Assembly: GCA_021014325.1 (NCBI GenBank)
Contig: JAJGQC010000675.1
Coordinates: 1 to 64,000 of the forward strand
Direction: 5' to 3'
Length of the DNA: 64,000 nucleotides
Source of the DNA: Plazaster borealis
Lineage: Eukaryota; Echinodermata; Asteroidea; Forcipulatida; Labidiasteridae
The notes below the pieces were generated by a model. It was not told the DNA's origin, made no database searches, and worked only from the letters and a program-made list of their open reading frames with translations. The stretch's first letter is position 1, and every line of letters begins with the position of its first letter. This document shows positions 28,501 through 43,500 of this stretch, piece after piece. The translations under genes were made by a program, and so were the position numbers.

Positions 28501-31500
28501 AGGGATTCGGCCAACATGGCCAAGGGCCCTAGCCTATAGCGCTTTGCGCCCTAGCCTAGCGCTAGCAGTAGTAGCAGTACCTACATGGAACAGTCAGTGA
28601 CACAAAATTTTTGTTTTTTTCGGAAGAAAGTACCTTTGTTTCCATTGTTCCAGTCATTTTCTAACATTTATTTACATGTATGTAAATCGCGACCAATCAC
28701 TTAGAACCAGGCCTTCCTTCTATTGTACTATTTTTTGCCGCTACATAAACATTGAATCAAAAATGCTAGTTAGCACAATTCCATCCATCCCTGTTGGTCA
28801 GACTTGAATTGCCCTATATGCTGACTACTGTTTGTGCCTTCACCTCCCCGGCCTCTCTTCCCTTCTATTTTCCCCATCAGCATTCCACTCAAGACGTTTA
28901 TAACTTCTAATCATGTGTCATTAGTCTCTTTTTAAAATTGACTGAATGATATTAATGTAATTTAGTACATTTTGGTACGATTTGGGTAAAAGAAATGTTC
29001 TAGTGCAATGCCGTATGCATGGGAAAGGGGCTTTTTAATTTGTTATTTTTAATTTTTATTTATTTTGGATGATGAAAAGGACGTGGTTGGACATAATAAT
29101 TACAACCATAGCAATACAACCATACAGGGCAACCATACAGACTTGTTGGCAGTTGGTACATGTATAACCATAGAGTAAGGACAGAGAATACCTTACTCTA
29201 TGGTATAACCATAGAGCACAAACAACGGTGAGGAGGTGATTTATTAATATGGAAGGATCACTGCCTAACTCAGTGTTTGTTTTAGGCCGGACGTGCGCAA
29301 CCTTTTTTATGCACATAAAATGCCCTGTTTAATGAAGAAACAGACAGGATTCTTGTGGCTCACATTTCCCACTATGATCTATGATTGAAAAGTTCGGTGA
29401 CCGCAAAGTTCGGTGACCTTGCTACTGCTGGGAGAGGCTGAGGTAATGGTATGCAACTACGGTATACATTTATGTATGACCTGTGTATGATGTCTTCAAC
29501 GTCACTTCCTAATATATAACGTGTGATTGGCTGAAATTTGGGTGTGTGGCAATTTCGGACTGCATAAAAAAAAATTGCGTCCCGCCATGCATGGTCCAAA
29601 GTGCGGATTTAAGTACAGGCAGTCATAAACTTGCAGCCTGCTGTTTTTGTGATACTATACATGTATGTTCCCACAGTCCTCAGCCCTCAATAGTCTATGT
29701 TGGTATTTTTATGTATTTAACTTGAGGATGGTCAGGTAAACAGCTGGAAAGCAAACAAACCAACATCTGAGTTGTTGTAATATACAAATATTGGTTTTTG
29801 TCAAGTGCTATGTTTAAAATTACGCCTCCCAAGGTGATCCTCGGAGCATTCTATTTTCCAGTAGGTGAAACCGAGGGAAAATAGACCACTCCGTTATCAC
29901 CGAGGGAGTCATTAACATCGCAAAAACATAGTCAAAGCCGTCAATATTTGTTTAACAACACTCTATACGATACACTAAGACATCCAGGTACCAAGAAGCT
30001 GTGTATGGGTATAGTACACTAGTTACCAAGGGTATAGTACATTGGTTGCTAAAGGGATAGTGCGTCATGCTTGCGCAGTTTTGTAATGAAAATAAGACAT
30101 ATCATGTGACGTGCTGTAAACCAACCATGAGGCAGAATCTAAGTAAGGGGTTGGTATAAAGTAATTGATGTTTAATGGAAAACTACATTAATGTTTTTGG
30201 GAAAGAGTGATTTAAGTATGTAATCCTCGGTCTCTAGTTAATACTCAATAAACACACAATACAGTGACAAACAGGGTTCTCCCCATGCACAAGCTAGCGT
30301 ATCGGGTCGATATGTGTGATTTTCTTGCCGATGCGTACATTTCGGCAGATACGCAAACATAACAAAAAATGGGGGTCCAGAATGCCCCACTGTTTTGAAA
30401 AAACCTTTAAGTCGACTACCATGCTTTTGTTGAAATACTTATTTGTTGAAAACCTTCCACTTCAATTGTGAAGAAAATAAGTGGAATATGGACTGTTAAC
30501 TGATTAAGAGAAAGCTTGAGTGGCAGTAGTTAAGATTGAATGAATATCGAGTAATAAACCACAAGGGAAACTTGCTGGGTATATTTTAAATAATTTGGGG
30601 TTGAACAAAGACAAATTGACTAAAGCGGGATTTGAACCAACGACCTCCGGTTTAACGTGCCGATGCTCTACCAACTGAGTTTCTAGCCCTATGTTGGCAG
30701 TCTACCTTTTTTATCAATATCTTTGTCCAAAGTGTAATGACCTGGGGGAGTGATATTCCTTGATCTCCTAGACTGGACCATTCCACTTATCCTAAGTGGG
30801 GGGTCAGGTCCCAGAGGGCAGGTCCTCTTGGCAAATAGGACCATTGTTTCAGGGCCTAGGTCATCAAAAATACCTCAAGTTTTAAGTCAACAACCCCCAG
30901 GTTACAATTGGACAACATTTTTTACACTGTCTCCCTTTGATTTGGCTCTCAAATCCGTCTAGTGTAGAATATTTTGAGGGCCTACAAAATTTAATGAGGC
31001 TGTCACTCTGTTTTCTCCCTATGTTATGGGGTGCACCTGAAAGTAGTTCAGAATTCAGATAGGGCAGACATTTACATGCAGTGTGCCTACCTGGGTGGAA
31101 AGATTGTCATGGTGATACTGACTTATCTCAATGAAGCCTAGTTTGTCTCCACTCAGGCGGCCAAAAAGGGGTTAGAGTTTTTAATGGAAAAAGTAGGTCA
31201 TGATCAGTCATTGGAGTCACAATAGTTAAAAAAACAACTTATTTATATGTTTCTACTGTTTTAGAACATCAAGATCAAGATTAAGATTAAAAACTAATCG
31301 TTTTACTCATTTTACAATTTTTTTTTAGCATTGCAGGCAAAAATATTTCGTAGAATTTTGTCACCATGACAATCTTTCAACCATGTAAGTTATGTGCGAA
31401 TCTTTGAACATTTATGTTTTCATTTTCACACACACACAAAATGTTGTGGAACACCCTCTTATTTACTTCAAAAACCAATCATATATTATTCCTTTAAAAA

Positions 31501-34500
31501 TTATTGCATATTTCTGGGGAAAAATATCATATATGACACTTTTGACTGAATGACTTAAAGGGTCTGTACAACATTGGTAAGGTTGAAATATAAATGTTCA
31601 CAGATTTGCACATAACTTACAGTACATGGTATAAAAATGGTCGTGGTGGAAAACTTCACTTGAAATAGTTTTGCTTGAAATGCTATAGTTTTTAGGAAAT
31701 GAGTAAACAATTAGTCTTTATCACTGGTGATAAAATCCGATGTTTTAAAAACAGTGAAAATATATAATGGGGTTTTTCACTGTTTTCTCATGACTCCGAA
31801 GACCGATTTAGCTTAAACTTTAACAGGTTTGTTATTTCATGTATATGTTGGGTCACATAATAATAATAATAATAATAATAACAAGACCCTATTCCGAGGC
31901 GCAGAACAAAAAACAAAACACATAAATAACAAAAGAGAAATATAGGATACAAAGACAATTATACAATGAATAATCTAAGACATGTTACAAGCTAAGTGTA
32001 TGTGGAGTTAAATAAATGAGTTTTCAGCAAGTTTTTAAACAATGGAAGAGAATTACAGCATCTAATGTTATTAGGTAAAGTGTTCCAAAGTTTAGGAGCA
32101 CAAGCAGAAAAGGCACGATCGCCATATGATGAGGAAGTTCTAGGAATAGTTAAAAGGGTCTTAGCAGAAGAACGAAGAGTGCGAGAAGGAGCGTAAGGTA
32201 CAAGAAGATTTGCAATGTAAGATGGAGTTAAGCCAATCTGAGATTTAAATGTAATTAGTAAAATTTTGAATTGAATTCGTTGTCCAATGGGAAGCCAGTG
32301 AAGTTCCTGCAATATAGGTGTAATATGATCGTGTTTTTGAGATTTTGTTAAAACACGAGCGGCAGCATTTTGTACAAGTTGTAGTTTGTGGAGCTGGTGT
32401 TCAGTAACTCCGTATAATAATGAATTACCATTGTCAAGGCGAGAAGTGACCAAAGAATGGATGATGGTAGCAGCAGTTTTATGTGATAAGGTTTTTCGAA
32501 TGGTATTTACAGTTCTTAAGTAATAATAATATATTGATTGAGTGTGGATACTGGTCTTTGACAACTACCAATGTTGTACATTTGCTTTTAGAGCAAATAT
32601 GAATGGTTTGTCCTACCTTGGAAAATATGGATTGCAATGTTGTTGAACAAGGTTGGTTCAGCACTGGACTAACTACACGTGTAATCCGAACCATCACACA
32701 GCATAGAGAAAGAACCCCTTCCACTTTGCACCCAGAACCCTATCACTATGGGCCCTCATGGTCCACGGTCAATCCACTCTCAGGATGGGGGTGATAAGGG
32801 GTGATAAAATGTTATTAGCTTGTGCAGATCACGACAAAGGCTATCGGAGGTACATAACTGGAAAATCCGAAGTTGGATTGCTTTCATACAAATAGCATAG
32901 GGTACACACACATGTACAATAACAAAGTGGACATCTGGAATTGTGTTACTCATCCTCAGCGGAATAGATTTGTCTGCCCTCTATGTTCAATGCTTCGGGT
33001 GTAATTTCACAGCTTGGGGGAAATCCTATCTTGTTGTGAGGCTACCAATCTTTTGTCAGTTGCATTTGTTGAATGATTCTTTAGGGGGATTTTGGTTTTT
33101 CTCCCCTTATTATTGGTAGAGAGGGAATTTCTTTTAGTGCTATAAAAATACTAGGTCCGATTTTAGCCGATTTGACACCAAAATCTTGATTATAATTTTA
33201 AAAAGCTATTTTTACTTGAGAAATTTATAACCTTTCATTTAATGTTAACGAAAAATCTGCAAATCTTGTTGTAGGGCTTTCTTTGGGGACTTTTTTATCT
33301 CCCCTTGGGGTTGGATTGGTATATTTGAGAAAGTTATAAGCTTTCATTTATTGTAATGCACGAACAAATCTGCAAATGGTAGTTTTTAAATGAATTATTG
33401 TCAGGATCCCAACATTGTCTCGTGTTCGTCAGCCAAACATACAAACAATTTTGCATGTCACATGTATTTTGTGCATTTATTGTCCGTGGCTTTTGCAAAA
33501 GATTTGAAACAAATTTATCTTTAATGATTAAATATCAATTAATAAACCACAAGGGAAACTGAGTGGGTAAATTGTAATTCAATTTTGGGATGAAAAAAGA
33601 TAACTGGACTGGAACATGATTTGAACCTGCTACCTCCAGGAACGTGCTGCACTCCACCAACTGAGCCATCTAGCCCTAATGTTGGCAGTCTCCCTATTTT
33701 GTCAAAATCTTTGTTCGGGGGTGCCAGTCAGAAGCCATACAACCTGTAACTGCGGTATAGCCAGGGATCACACCCAATACAACCTGGGGGATGCAACTTC
33801 TTATTTCAAATATCAAGTAGTGCCACAAGGGAAACTGTCATGGGTAAATGTTAATTAAATTTCAGGGGGAAATGTTTTGCACTCTGAACAAAGATGTTAA
33901 GTAAACTGGGTTTTAAAATCCGTGGACAGTACACATGTAATGTTTGCAGGTTTTTATTAACTGCCGATCACAAAAAAACATTTCATTATGATGAATTACT
34001 CTGGCTTACAGCATACACAGTTTCTTGAACGATTGTTATCGTTCAAGAATAAGTCCACCATTCACATAATGGAGACAAGGGGACAGTGTAGAATCACAGT
34101 TTGCTCACCATTGTGAACCTGTGAATCATTTCATGAATATTCAAATCGCGGTCAGAAAAAAAAATGTGGGCGGGTACAAGTGCCAAAATCTTCAAGACGT
34201 TCATTTTGATCCAGATGGTTGTGTGATACAAATATCTCTTCTCCAGTAATTTATGTTGCGATATCGGCGATTACGTTAACAAAATGAACGTCGCCAATGA
34301 AGACTACCTCAAGCCGTGCTTATATTTAACAGATATTTTTTAATTTGTGGTTTGTTTTTGTTACGTTAGGATGTGATGTTGCTAGTCTACCGAGCCTCCT
34401 CTTGGCCGCCTCGGTCACCATGCAGCTATTGGAGCGTGGCAGGGACATGAAGAGCGCCCTCAACCAGGCCTGCATGGATGTGTATGTCAGGGGTCAGCTG

Positions 34501-37500
34501 TCAAAGGTCAACAAGCAGGTCAGTGTGAGAGGTCAAATAATGCCACAGTACAACAGAGGTTGATTTGTGGTCCAGAGAGCTTCCCGATCCAGGGGTCCCA
34601 TAGATATACTTAATTGAGATCCTGGTGTAGCCATTGCAGTTTTATTTCATTCCGATCATAACAGGCATGAGAATTTCCTGCCGTTCGGCGGTTTCCCGCT
34701 TTTTGGAGGCCAAAATATGATCTTTCGAGTTCAATGTTAAACCGGTTTAAAATTGGGGGGGGGGGTGTAGGGGTTACACGATTACATGGTTATATGGTTA
34801 ACCGACCGATCATCCAGCCCACGTTTACATTTTTATTGTTCGGATAAACGTAAAGAAAATCACTCGAAAGTGCCGCGAAAGGCTGACTAAATAGTGATCA
34901 CGATGTACACATCTCGCGATCCCGTGCGACACACACACACAAGCATATCGTTTCCAATTTACAGGCTTGTAGTTTTCATTATTTTGTTACTTTGCGTGCA
35001 ATAATAAATGCAAGAAACATTGACTGCTAGGGCGTTTTAAAACAATTCAATAGCACGAAAGTAAACGCCCTCTATTGATGCAATTACGTGATAGCATACA
35101 AAACCAGTTACATGTTCGGGGAAAGCGGTTGTTCCCCAACCTCGTCCCCATGGTTTACTTTGTTCCCAAGCATGTTTACAATAGTAAACCCTGGGAGGGA
35201 AACTCCTTACTTGGACCCTGATTGGACAACGACTGGTGTACAAAAGTCTACGTAAACATGTTAAGTTGTACTCATTCAGTATTCACCATGTTCACAGGCA
35301 GACTATTCTAATTTGCATACGTATCCAATTTTTTTTGGATATATGCAAATGATCCAATACCAGGGTGAGAGAGCGGTCAACCTCGTACTGCTCGACACAC
35401 CATGGGGACGAGGTTGGTTGTTCCCGCGAAATTGCAATATCATCATCCCTGGTCTGTCGACAGCATGGTCAACGAAGCACAGTTCTGCGGAAATTTAACT
35501 TGTCAACGAAAAACTACAAAACGTGTAGGCTTCATTTTACAAAAATGACCAATTTAGGATACCCTAGATGAACAAAAACAGTATTTTACTGTATAAAATA
35601 AAAATTATTTCTTCTTGATTTTTTTTAGTGTTTTTTTAGACTCTCCTCAGCTGTTTTATAAACCCGTTTGTCCGATTCACACGCATTATTATATTAAAGC
35701 GTTTATTTCTGCTGTTTAATATGGACATTCAGATCCAAAAAATTACATTGAAAATTGATTGAAAATGATACTTTTCAGTACCTAAATTGTCAAAATTTTC
35801 TAAAAGGGAGCGTTCCCCCCTTAACCCCCGGCATGCCTCATCTTCGGTTCGGGACAAGCCTGCGGCTTGATTGGGATCATTAATAGTGGATCGATATTTT
35901 CCAGTTTTTTTCAACATAACCCATTCTCATGCCTGTCATAAGCAAAGTGATGCTGAAGGGAAAGTAATCTGGTACTAAAAGACCTTTACCATGCTGCTAC
36001 CATCTCGGTCATGTTCCCTGTCTCCAACAGCAGTAATGGATGCCAATATTTATTAAACAAAAAGGAACCAGACTATTTCTCCTTCCAGACTCGGTTTGGT
36101 TACATTGATTTGAATGGGAGAAAATCAAGATGGCCGCACCATGATAAAGGTCTGTTATGCTGTTTGGATGAGCACTAGCATTTTTAAACCTTTAGAGACC
36201 GTTCATTTCTGTATAATCATTACCATACATGCCGTATGTTGTTTATTTTTTACTCAAGTGCTTAATTCACTCGGTGTAAGGGTAAAAACAAATTATATTC
36301 TTTATCCCCGATGCAAAATTAACATCTATTAAACCTAATGTTATTCAACCAATGGCAATACATTTTGTACTTAAGCAGCGAAATTTGGCATATCGTTAAT
36401 TTTTATTTTTGTGTGTCTAATATATAGACAAGAAAGTTGCAAGATTGGTTGTTATATTTCAGGCAAAATTTTGGTATCTTTTCTGTTGATCAAACGTTTA
36501 TTTCAAAAACAGAAATCCCAAGAGATCGTCACCAGGCATCTTGCTGCTCTAGAAGTCAACGGTGAACTGGCACTTGCCAATCCTTCATCATTAGCCTCGA
36601 CGGATGAAGAGGACGGTCCGCCAATAGAGGGCGTCCTTCACCCTGGTCATCTCCCGTCAGTTGTTGAGCTTAGCTGTAATGCACCCATGGCCATGATGAG
36701 AAGAGAAGGGGCTGTGTTTATGTTCTTGCTCAGCCAAGCCAAGAGTCTAAGGTATGGTCTTTCACATAAAGGCAAAGTATACCTTTTGTTTTTTGGAACG
36801 GTTCGAGTGTTTAAATCCTATTTAAATTTAGATATATACAATAAAACTAACCTGTGAAAATTTCATTCAAAAGATGGTAGCGTTTTTGAGATATGGCTGA
36901 AAATCTTGAGTGTTTATGTCCACGCTGAAAGAATAATCTGTAATGGGAATACACAATCCTGAAGATGAGCAGAGTATACTGTTGAAACATCCAGACCCCA
37001 CCGGCTCTTTTTAGAGCCAACACTCCCACAAAAGAGTTTTTACACATGGTTGTACCCGCAAGTTTACTATTTATTTTAGTTACCTCTTATTTGTCCACAC
37101 CATGCAAAGCTTCAAACAACACTTAATCTGAGAAACGTTTCTTGCATGATTAGTTTGTGCATGAAACAATTCTCAGATTGAAATTTGTTTGAATCCCTTA
37201 GTCTAAAACCACATTCCTTAGAAGGGAATTGTTTCTCAAAATGTTATACATTATCAACAGCTGCAGTGCTTCTTACCAAGTCAGTTTATATAGTAATTTT
37301 TATTTGGGAATAATTACCAAAGGTATACCCTCCCTTTAACTTCACATAATTTAAAACCTTGGGTACATTGTCCTGTTGATTTTTTCCCCAAATTCGAACC
37401 CTGCATCATCAAGCTTACTCCATGTTTTTGTAATATAGTGAGAAAAGTGGGGCGGGATCACAAGCTGTCATTCCACTCATCAAGCCAGCGACACTCCTAC

Positions 37501-40500
37501 TTATGGAACAGGCCACACCCACAGACTGGGAGCTGCGACGCGATTGGCTATTGACAACCTGGAATGAATGGCTGCCTAGCAACAAGGAACTGATTGACAG
37601 GGAAGGAAAGGAGTTTGCTAAGTATATGCCGCAGATTATCAGAGTAGCTCTGGGTGAGGTGTATAGGCATCCCCTCTGCCAGCAGTTACTCGTGACAGCA
37701 GACAAAATGGAAACATCCGAAGGTGGGTGTTCCATTTGAACTTGGTCTGAAATATGAAAATGTTTTGAAGATAGTCGACCTATGCTGCAGCTTTGTATTG
37801 AGAGAGTTGCAACAACTTGAAATTTGAAAACCCTTTTCGGTCCCAAAAATGCATGTGTGCACACAGGGTGCCAGACCAGACTGCTGTGCTGCATTTGGAC
37901 CGAAAAATGGCGTCCAGCATCCACGTGACCAAATAAAAACTGGTCCCTCCATGTCGCAACCCTCTCAGTACACAGCTCTGACCTAGGCCCCCTAAGCAAT
38001 CGGTCTATAATTAAAGACTGTCTAAAACGCGTCTCAAGTTAGCCGGCTACAGCGCATAGACCGTTTAAGACCGCTTGGTGCAATCCGCCCCTGATGTAAA
38101 TTGGAAGCCAGTTCCACAGCAGAGGATGCCTTGTCTCCCCATGATTTCAATTCTGGTTTTACAATTACTTCGCTATAAACTTTTACCCAATTCTGTTTTG
38201 CAGCCTTCAAGATGTTAAAGTACTACCCACTGGATCTCAGTTTGGCTCCTCACCTTATTGCGTACCTGGACACTTGTAGACAACAGAGGGCACCAGACAG
38301 AATGAATACTGATGATGAGTGCGACAATTTGGAGAGCGTTCACAGTCAGTTTGATGAAGCTGTAGCCATTTCCAGAAGGTTTGACATTTGAAAGCACTAT
38401 TTTAAAACAAATAATAATAATAGTAATAATAGTAATAGTAATAATAATTCTGTGTTCTGATATAGAGTACATATCCTAGTAGCTAGATCAAGGTGCTCTA
38501 CAACATTATTATTCCTGTTCATCCGGCATACATGTACTTAGACCATTCCTCAAACTTTCTCAACCCCCTGGGGAGCAAAAACCCCAAGCTGCTTGAATTA
38601 GCACTATGGGTTCAACAGTAGTTTGTGTCCGGAATATTGGCCAGCTGAATGAAACTGACAAAATATGCATACAGTTGTTGAAGAATTAGGGTTAAAGTAG
38701 CAAGTATTTTTTCTTTCACACTTCAAATGCATTGACATTGGAACTTAAGATTCCTAAAAAATGTTTAACAAACTAACAAGTGCTTAGAGGCATTTATTTC
38801 TACCAATGAAATCCAAACGGTTGATTCTTTTTGTCTTTCCACAGACTCTATCTGGTTCTTCTGATTACGATCAATCGCTTTATTGAGGAGTCCAAGTTAA
38901 AACACGCAGTTGACGTCAGACACAATCCAACCACAGCCATTCAGCTCTCGTATGCTCTAAATCAAGGTGAGGAAACCTATTGTGTAGATCAGTCTTGGTT
39001 TTGAGGTCTTGGGTTTGAGATCTTGGGTTTGAGGTCTTGGGTTTTAGGGTCTTGGGTATAAGGTCTTGGGTATGAGGTCTTGGGTATGAGGTCTTGGGTA
39101 TGAGGTCTTGGGTATGGGGTCTTGGGTGTGAGGTCTTGGGTACAAGGTCTTGGGTATGAAGTCTTGATTTTTGAGGTCCTGGGTATGAGGTTTTGGGTAT
39201 GAGGTCTTGGGATGAGGTCTTTGGTATGAGGTCTTGGGTATGAGGTCTTGGGTATGGGGACTTGGGTATGGGGACTTGGGTGGGAGGTCTTGGGTACAAG
39301 GGCTTGGGTATGAGGTCTTGATTTTTGAGGGTCTGGGTATGAGGTCTTGGGTATGAGGTCATGGGTATGAGGACTTGGGTGTGAGGTCTTGGGTACGAGG
39401 TCTTGGGTATGAGGTCTTGATTTTTGAGGGTCTGGGTACAAGGGCTTGGGTGTGATGTCTTTAGTATGAGGTCTTGGGTATGAGGTCTTGGGTATGAGGT
39501 CTTGGGTACAAGGTCTTGGGTATGAGGTCTTGGGTATGAGGTCCTGGGTACAAGGGCTTGGGTATGAGGTCTTGTGTATGATGTCTTTAGTATGAGGTCT
39601 TGGGTATAATACACCCAACGTGACAAATGTTTGACCAATCATAGTGCATAAACTCTTTAAGGTATTCATTAATCTGAATCAACTGACAATTAACACTTAT
39701 GTGAAATAACAATAAGAAATGATTTTTAAATATGGATAAATACTCAGTGAGTAATGCTTTGTTTCACCCTGTAGGTGTGGTTACTTTTGATGATTTGCCG
39801 CACCCCTTGATGGCCCATTTGTACCCCTTCTTCAAAACTCTGGATAGCTTTCTATCCGAGGCAATATCAACTGCCACTCTTCACCTTACTGAGGATGCTA
39901 CTCATCAGGTATTTGCCTAATCCACCCGACGCCATCACCCACGATAAATCTGTGTTGCGACATTTTGGGAGACCTTGTGTTACTGCTCAATGTGTAATTC
40001 AGATGATTTGTGCATGGTGCGACGTTTACCGTATGTTTACATTTATTTGACTACACATTGAGCAGCGTAAGCGCCAATAAAAGGATGAATAGGAAATGAA
40101 AAGGAAATGTTCAGTTTTTAGATGTGGGAGGAAAACCTAAATTGGGAAAAACCCCACTTAATCGGGTAGGGACTGAAGACCCGATCCACATGCAAGGCTC
40201 CGGTCTGAGGTGGGATTCAGACCGGGGCCCACAGAAGTGAAAGGCAGGGAAAGAAACCACCAGGCCAACCCGATCCCCAAAATTTGACTCTCCATGTGAT
40301 GCCAGGGCGGGGGTCTATATATAGTTGCTCTTACTGCTGCATCATTTTGGGGTTCGAGAACCTTTTCTAGGATTTGAACATTGCTAGTCAGTTTCTTGAT
40401 CACTTCATCCTGGAGCTGATTTCACGAAACGCTAGGATTAATCCTATCTCGAGTTAGGATTAATCTTAAGGTTTACATGTTACAGTGCAAGGCTGGGACT

Positions 40501-43500
40501 CGTCCTAAGTCCTAAGATTAATCCTTAAGGAAGAAAGTTAGGAAGAGTTTGGTGAAAGTTTACGTGTACTGTGTCTGGGATATACGTCAGTTTCGGCTGG
40601 ACTGTCAACTCAATGGAAGAGCCAGCAGCATAATTGCTAAACTGTGCACAATTGGCTGTGGTTTGTAATTGGACGGCTGACCGATCCTTTTACTGTCATG
40701 GTTGATGGCATGTCTGGCACATGATATGTCCTTAATATCCTGCCTGTGTAAAACTGACAAGTTCTTGACTTAACGGTGTTGTAACCAATTTTATATTTCC
40801 ACAGATCCTATTGGCCTTTCAGTGGAGGGATAGATGTTGGCTGGTATGTGATCGACCAATCAAAGGCAAGGACTCATTCCATCTCGGACAGTTTGAATTA
40901 CACTGGCAATGGCTGATAAAGAACTTGATCCAAGTTGTCCCTAACATGTTACTAGGCAACGATGTCATGTGAGTAGTAAATGTCATAAATAAATGTAACA
41001 AGAATTGTTTACTCACTAGAAACTCAAATGTTATACAATTTTCTTTTCTTCAGAGAAACAGGTATGCAGATGTTCTAAGAAGTATTGTATAGCAGCTCCT
41101 ACAAACATTTTACAAGGTTTTAGATTTGCATCGGGGATAAAGAACATTATTATTTATTTGTGTTTACCCATACACCATTGTGTGTTAAGCACTGTGTACT
41201 CGGTACTTTCCTGAGTCCTGTGAACAAAAATCCACAGGCATTTTACTTGGGAGGGATTCAAACCCAGGACCTTTGCCATTCTAGAGCAGATGTCTCACCA
41301 CTAGACCACCGAAATTGCCAGTGGCAGTTCAAATCCTTTACTTAAGCAGCAGGTACATAGAAGAAAATATATATAAAATAATAATATTTTCTAAGTTACT
41401 TAACACATCTTTTGTTATGGTTTTTAATATTTAGCCTGCCGCAAAACCTCCATGCGATCATTCACCGCATCATTGATCATCTTGCGATAACATCGACCCT
41501 AACCGTGACTGACCACCAGAGGGCTTTACAACATCACATGGGCCACCCTCTGCCGTACAAAACAAGCTTATCTGCTGACACATCTCAGCACCTTCTCAAG
41601 CTCGGCCATGTTCTTGATGTCGTTGGGGTTGTCTCGAGGGTAGACGCCAACCGCCTTGGAACTCGAAAGAGAAGAAAGTTCAAGAGATCTGTTCGATTCG
41701 TAGTTAGGGACAGCGGACTGACCTGCCAGAACTTACTTCAGTTGATGAACGCAGTGGGAGAGATGAACAACCATGCTCTGGAATATGTTGGTAAGAAAAC
41801 TAAAATGTTCTGCAATCAACAGCTATGGGTCTGTTGTGTACGAAAATATGCTTCATGGGGGTCAAGTAATTTGGTCAACAGTGGTTATTTATGTTGAAAC
41901 AATTTGGTAACGTGAGAGTTAATCAGTGATGACTGGAAGATGGAATGCGTGCACAACTTTTGGACACAAAAACGGAAGTCGGGTAAACTTGCTTCTGTAT
42001 GCATCCGAATATTAACAAGCCTAGAGCGTTAACACAACATTATATTGTGTTGTGTGAACAGGCATAGACTAACAGTGATATGCTTTTTTTACCCCTGTAC
42101 AAGGAGAGACAAATGGTATTGGAATACATGCTCGAAACCTTCCTTTTTCCAGGGTTATTGCGTAATCCCCGATTCCAGACCTTTTGTTGGAATACGAGAG
42201 AGATAGGCTGCCACCATTGTTTATCATTGTATTCAGCATATAAGACTAACCGAGATTCCAGCATACAATGGTCGGTTATCGGCCGTTGCTTTCAGTCAAG
42301 GTTTGGCCGATTCACAGTGAACACAATCCACAATTCTCTTGAAGGAGAACAAAATATTCTGAAAGCAATTTGGGAAATCCCGGTGCAAAAGGGTTAAAAA
42401 TATCACACAAGAAAAAAGGACTTGCATGAGACTAACCTATGGATAGTGCATTAGCCAGTTTAAATAGCGTCTTTTTCTTGTGTTGCTTTTTGACCAGATG
42501 ATGAACTGCTGGATTCTATCCAAGGTTTAGAAGCAAGTCTGGCTGCACAGGGACTCCACAACCAAGATGGCGACCATCCTGTTGCCATGGAAACTGATGA
42601 TGACAACAACCAGTCCGATAACGAAGCGTTGTCCGATGTTTCCAGCAGAGTGGGATTGTGGCCTGTTTGTGAACACATTGCACTGTGTGCAGAGCAAGCT
42701 GCTGTCAACAGTCTTCTTGCATTCAAAGTTCAAAGGTATACACGAAATCACATTTTACAAATTTGCTTATCTCATGTAACCAAAAGTTTTCCTCCAAGAA
42801 GGGACAACAGGCCCTGGGAAACATGCCTCGTAAAATCCCTTTCCAGGGGTTATTGTGTACACCCGATTCCAGACCTTTGTTCTGTTGTACAAATGTGGCA
42901 TACAAGAATGGACAGGCTGCCACCATTGTTTGTCATTATATCGGCTCAATGGGAGGTAAGTCTCAGCGTTCCGAGATTCCAGCATACCATGGCAGATTTT
43001 CGGCTGTGGGTCATGGGTGAAGGTTCTGCGAATCACAGTGAGTGCCTACTCAATTTTGTCTCCTTACAAATCAAATCCAGGAACTACTTATGAGACCTTT
43101 GTTGTGATACCAGTGTCAAGCAGGGTTTCACTGTGGCAACAATATTTTCAAAGGATAAAGGATTACTCAAGAAGCTCCAAAAGATCTGAACAATTAATAC
43201 CGCAGATGGGCGCAGAATTTGTTTTTAAATACAAAGGATGGCCAGAGAGCAAGGATGGAGCTCAACTGCATTGGTAGCAAGCATGTACTGGGGAGTAAAG
43301 GCTGTTGTCTGGCTTAATGCTAGTGGCTTAATGATATCCTCAACCCCATTGTTTTGTCTAATAATCCTTGCAAGGCTATTTCCGAGCCCACTGGGCCTTG
43401 AAGTAATAGATCAAGATACTAGGTAAAACAGGCAAGTTGGGGAGATCAGGGCCCAATTTCATAGAGCATATAAGCACAAAAACTTGCTAAGCACAGAAAA

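Larger units (their letters stand above)
23808..34369 (+). other. 10.6 kb MDN1 intron carrying the TRIM gene
   Basis: Joins exons 25 and 26 in phase 1. Contents: 23808-25200 no recognised repeat; a hairpin repeat at 25200-25502; an AAT microsatellite at 25557-25582; a family d MITE at 25731-26005; the TRIM gene; the MULE-like element; SINE S3 copies at 30548-30740 and 33535-33850; a LINE inside a MITE at 31559-32590. Stretches 29600-30540, 30740-31550, 32600-33530 and 33850-34369 show nothing I can name. Confidence 0.85.

Noticed and set aside
27878..29578. The inverted copies read as a divergent promoter pair
   Set aside because: The 9 bp direct duplication outside both copies shows they are transposon ends; promoter use remains only a side possibility.
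37415..37999. 194-codon minus-strand frame
   Set aside because: Antisense shadow of MDN1 exon 28 with no recognisable domain; no start context or splice partners.
38916..39669. Two overlapping minus-strand frames of 240 and 226 codons
   Set aside because: Both arise from the 14-15 bp minisatellite; composition is purely repetitive and exon 30 is in part overlapped.
42587..43093. 168-codon frame running through exon 34 into the intron
   Set aside because: The exon 34 donor at 42736 is good and the downstream part is hairpin repeat family f.
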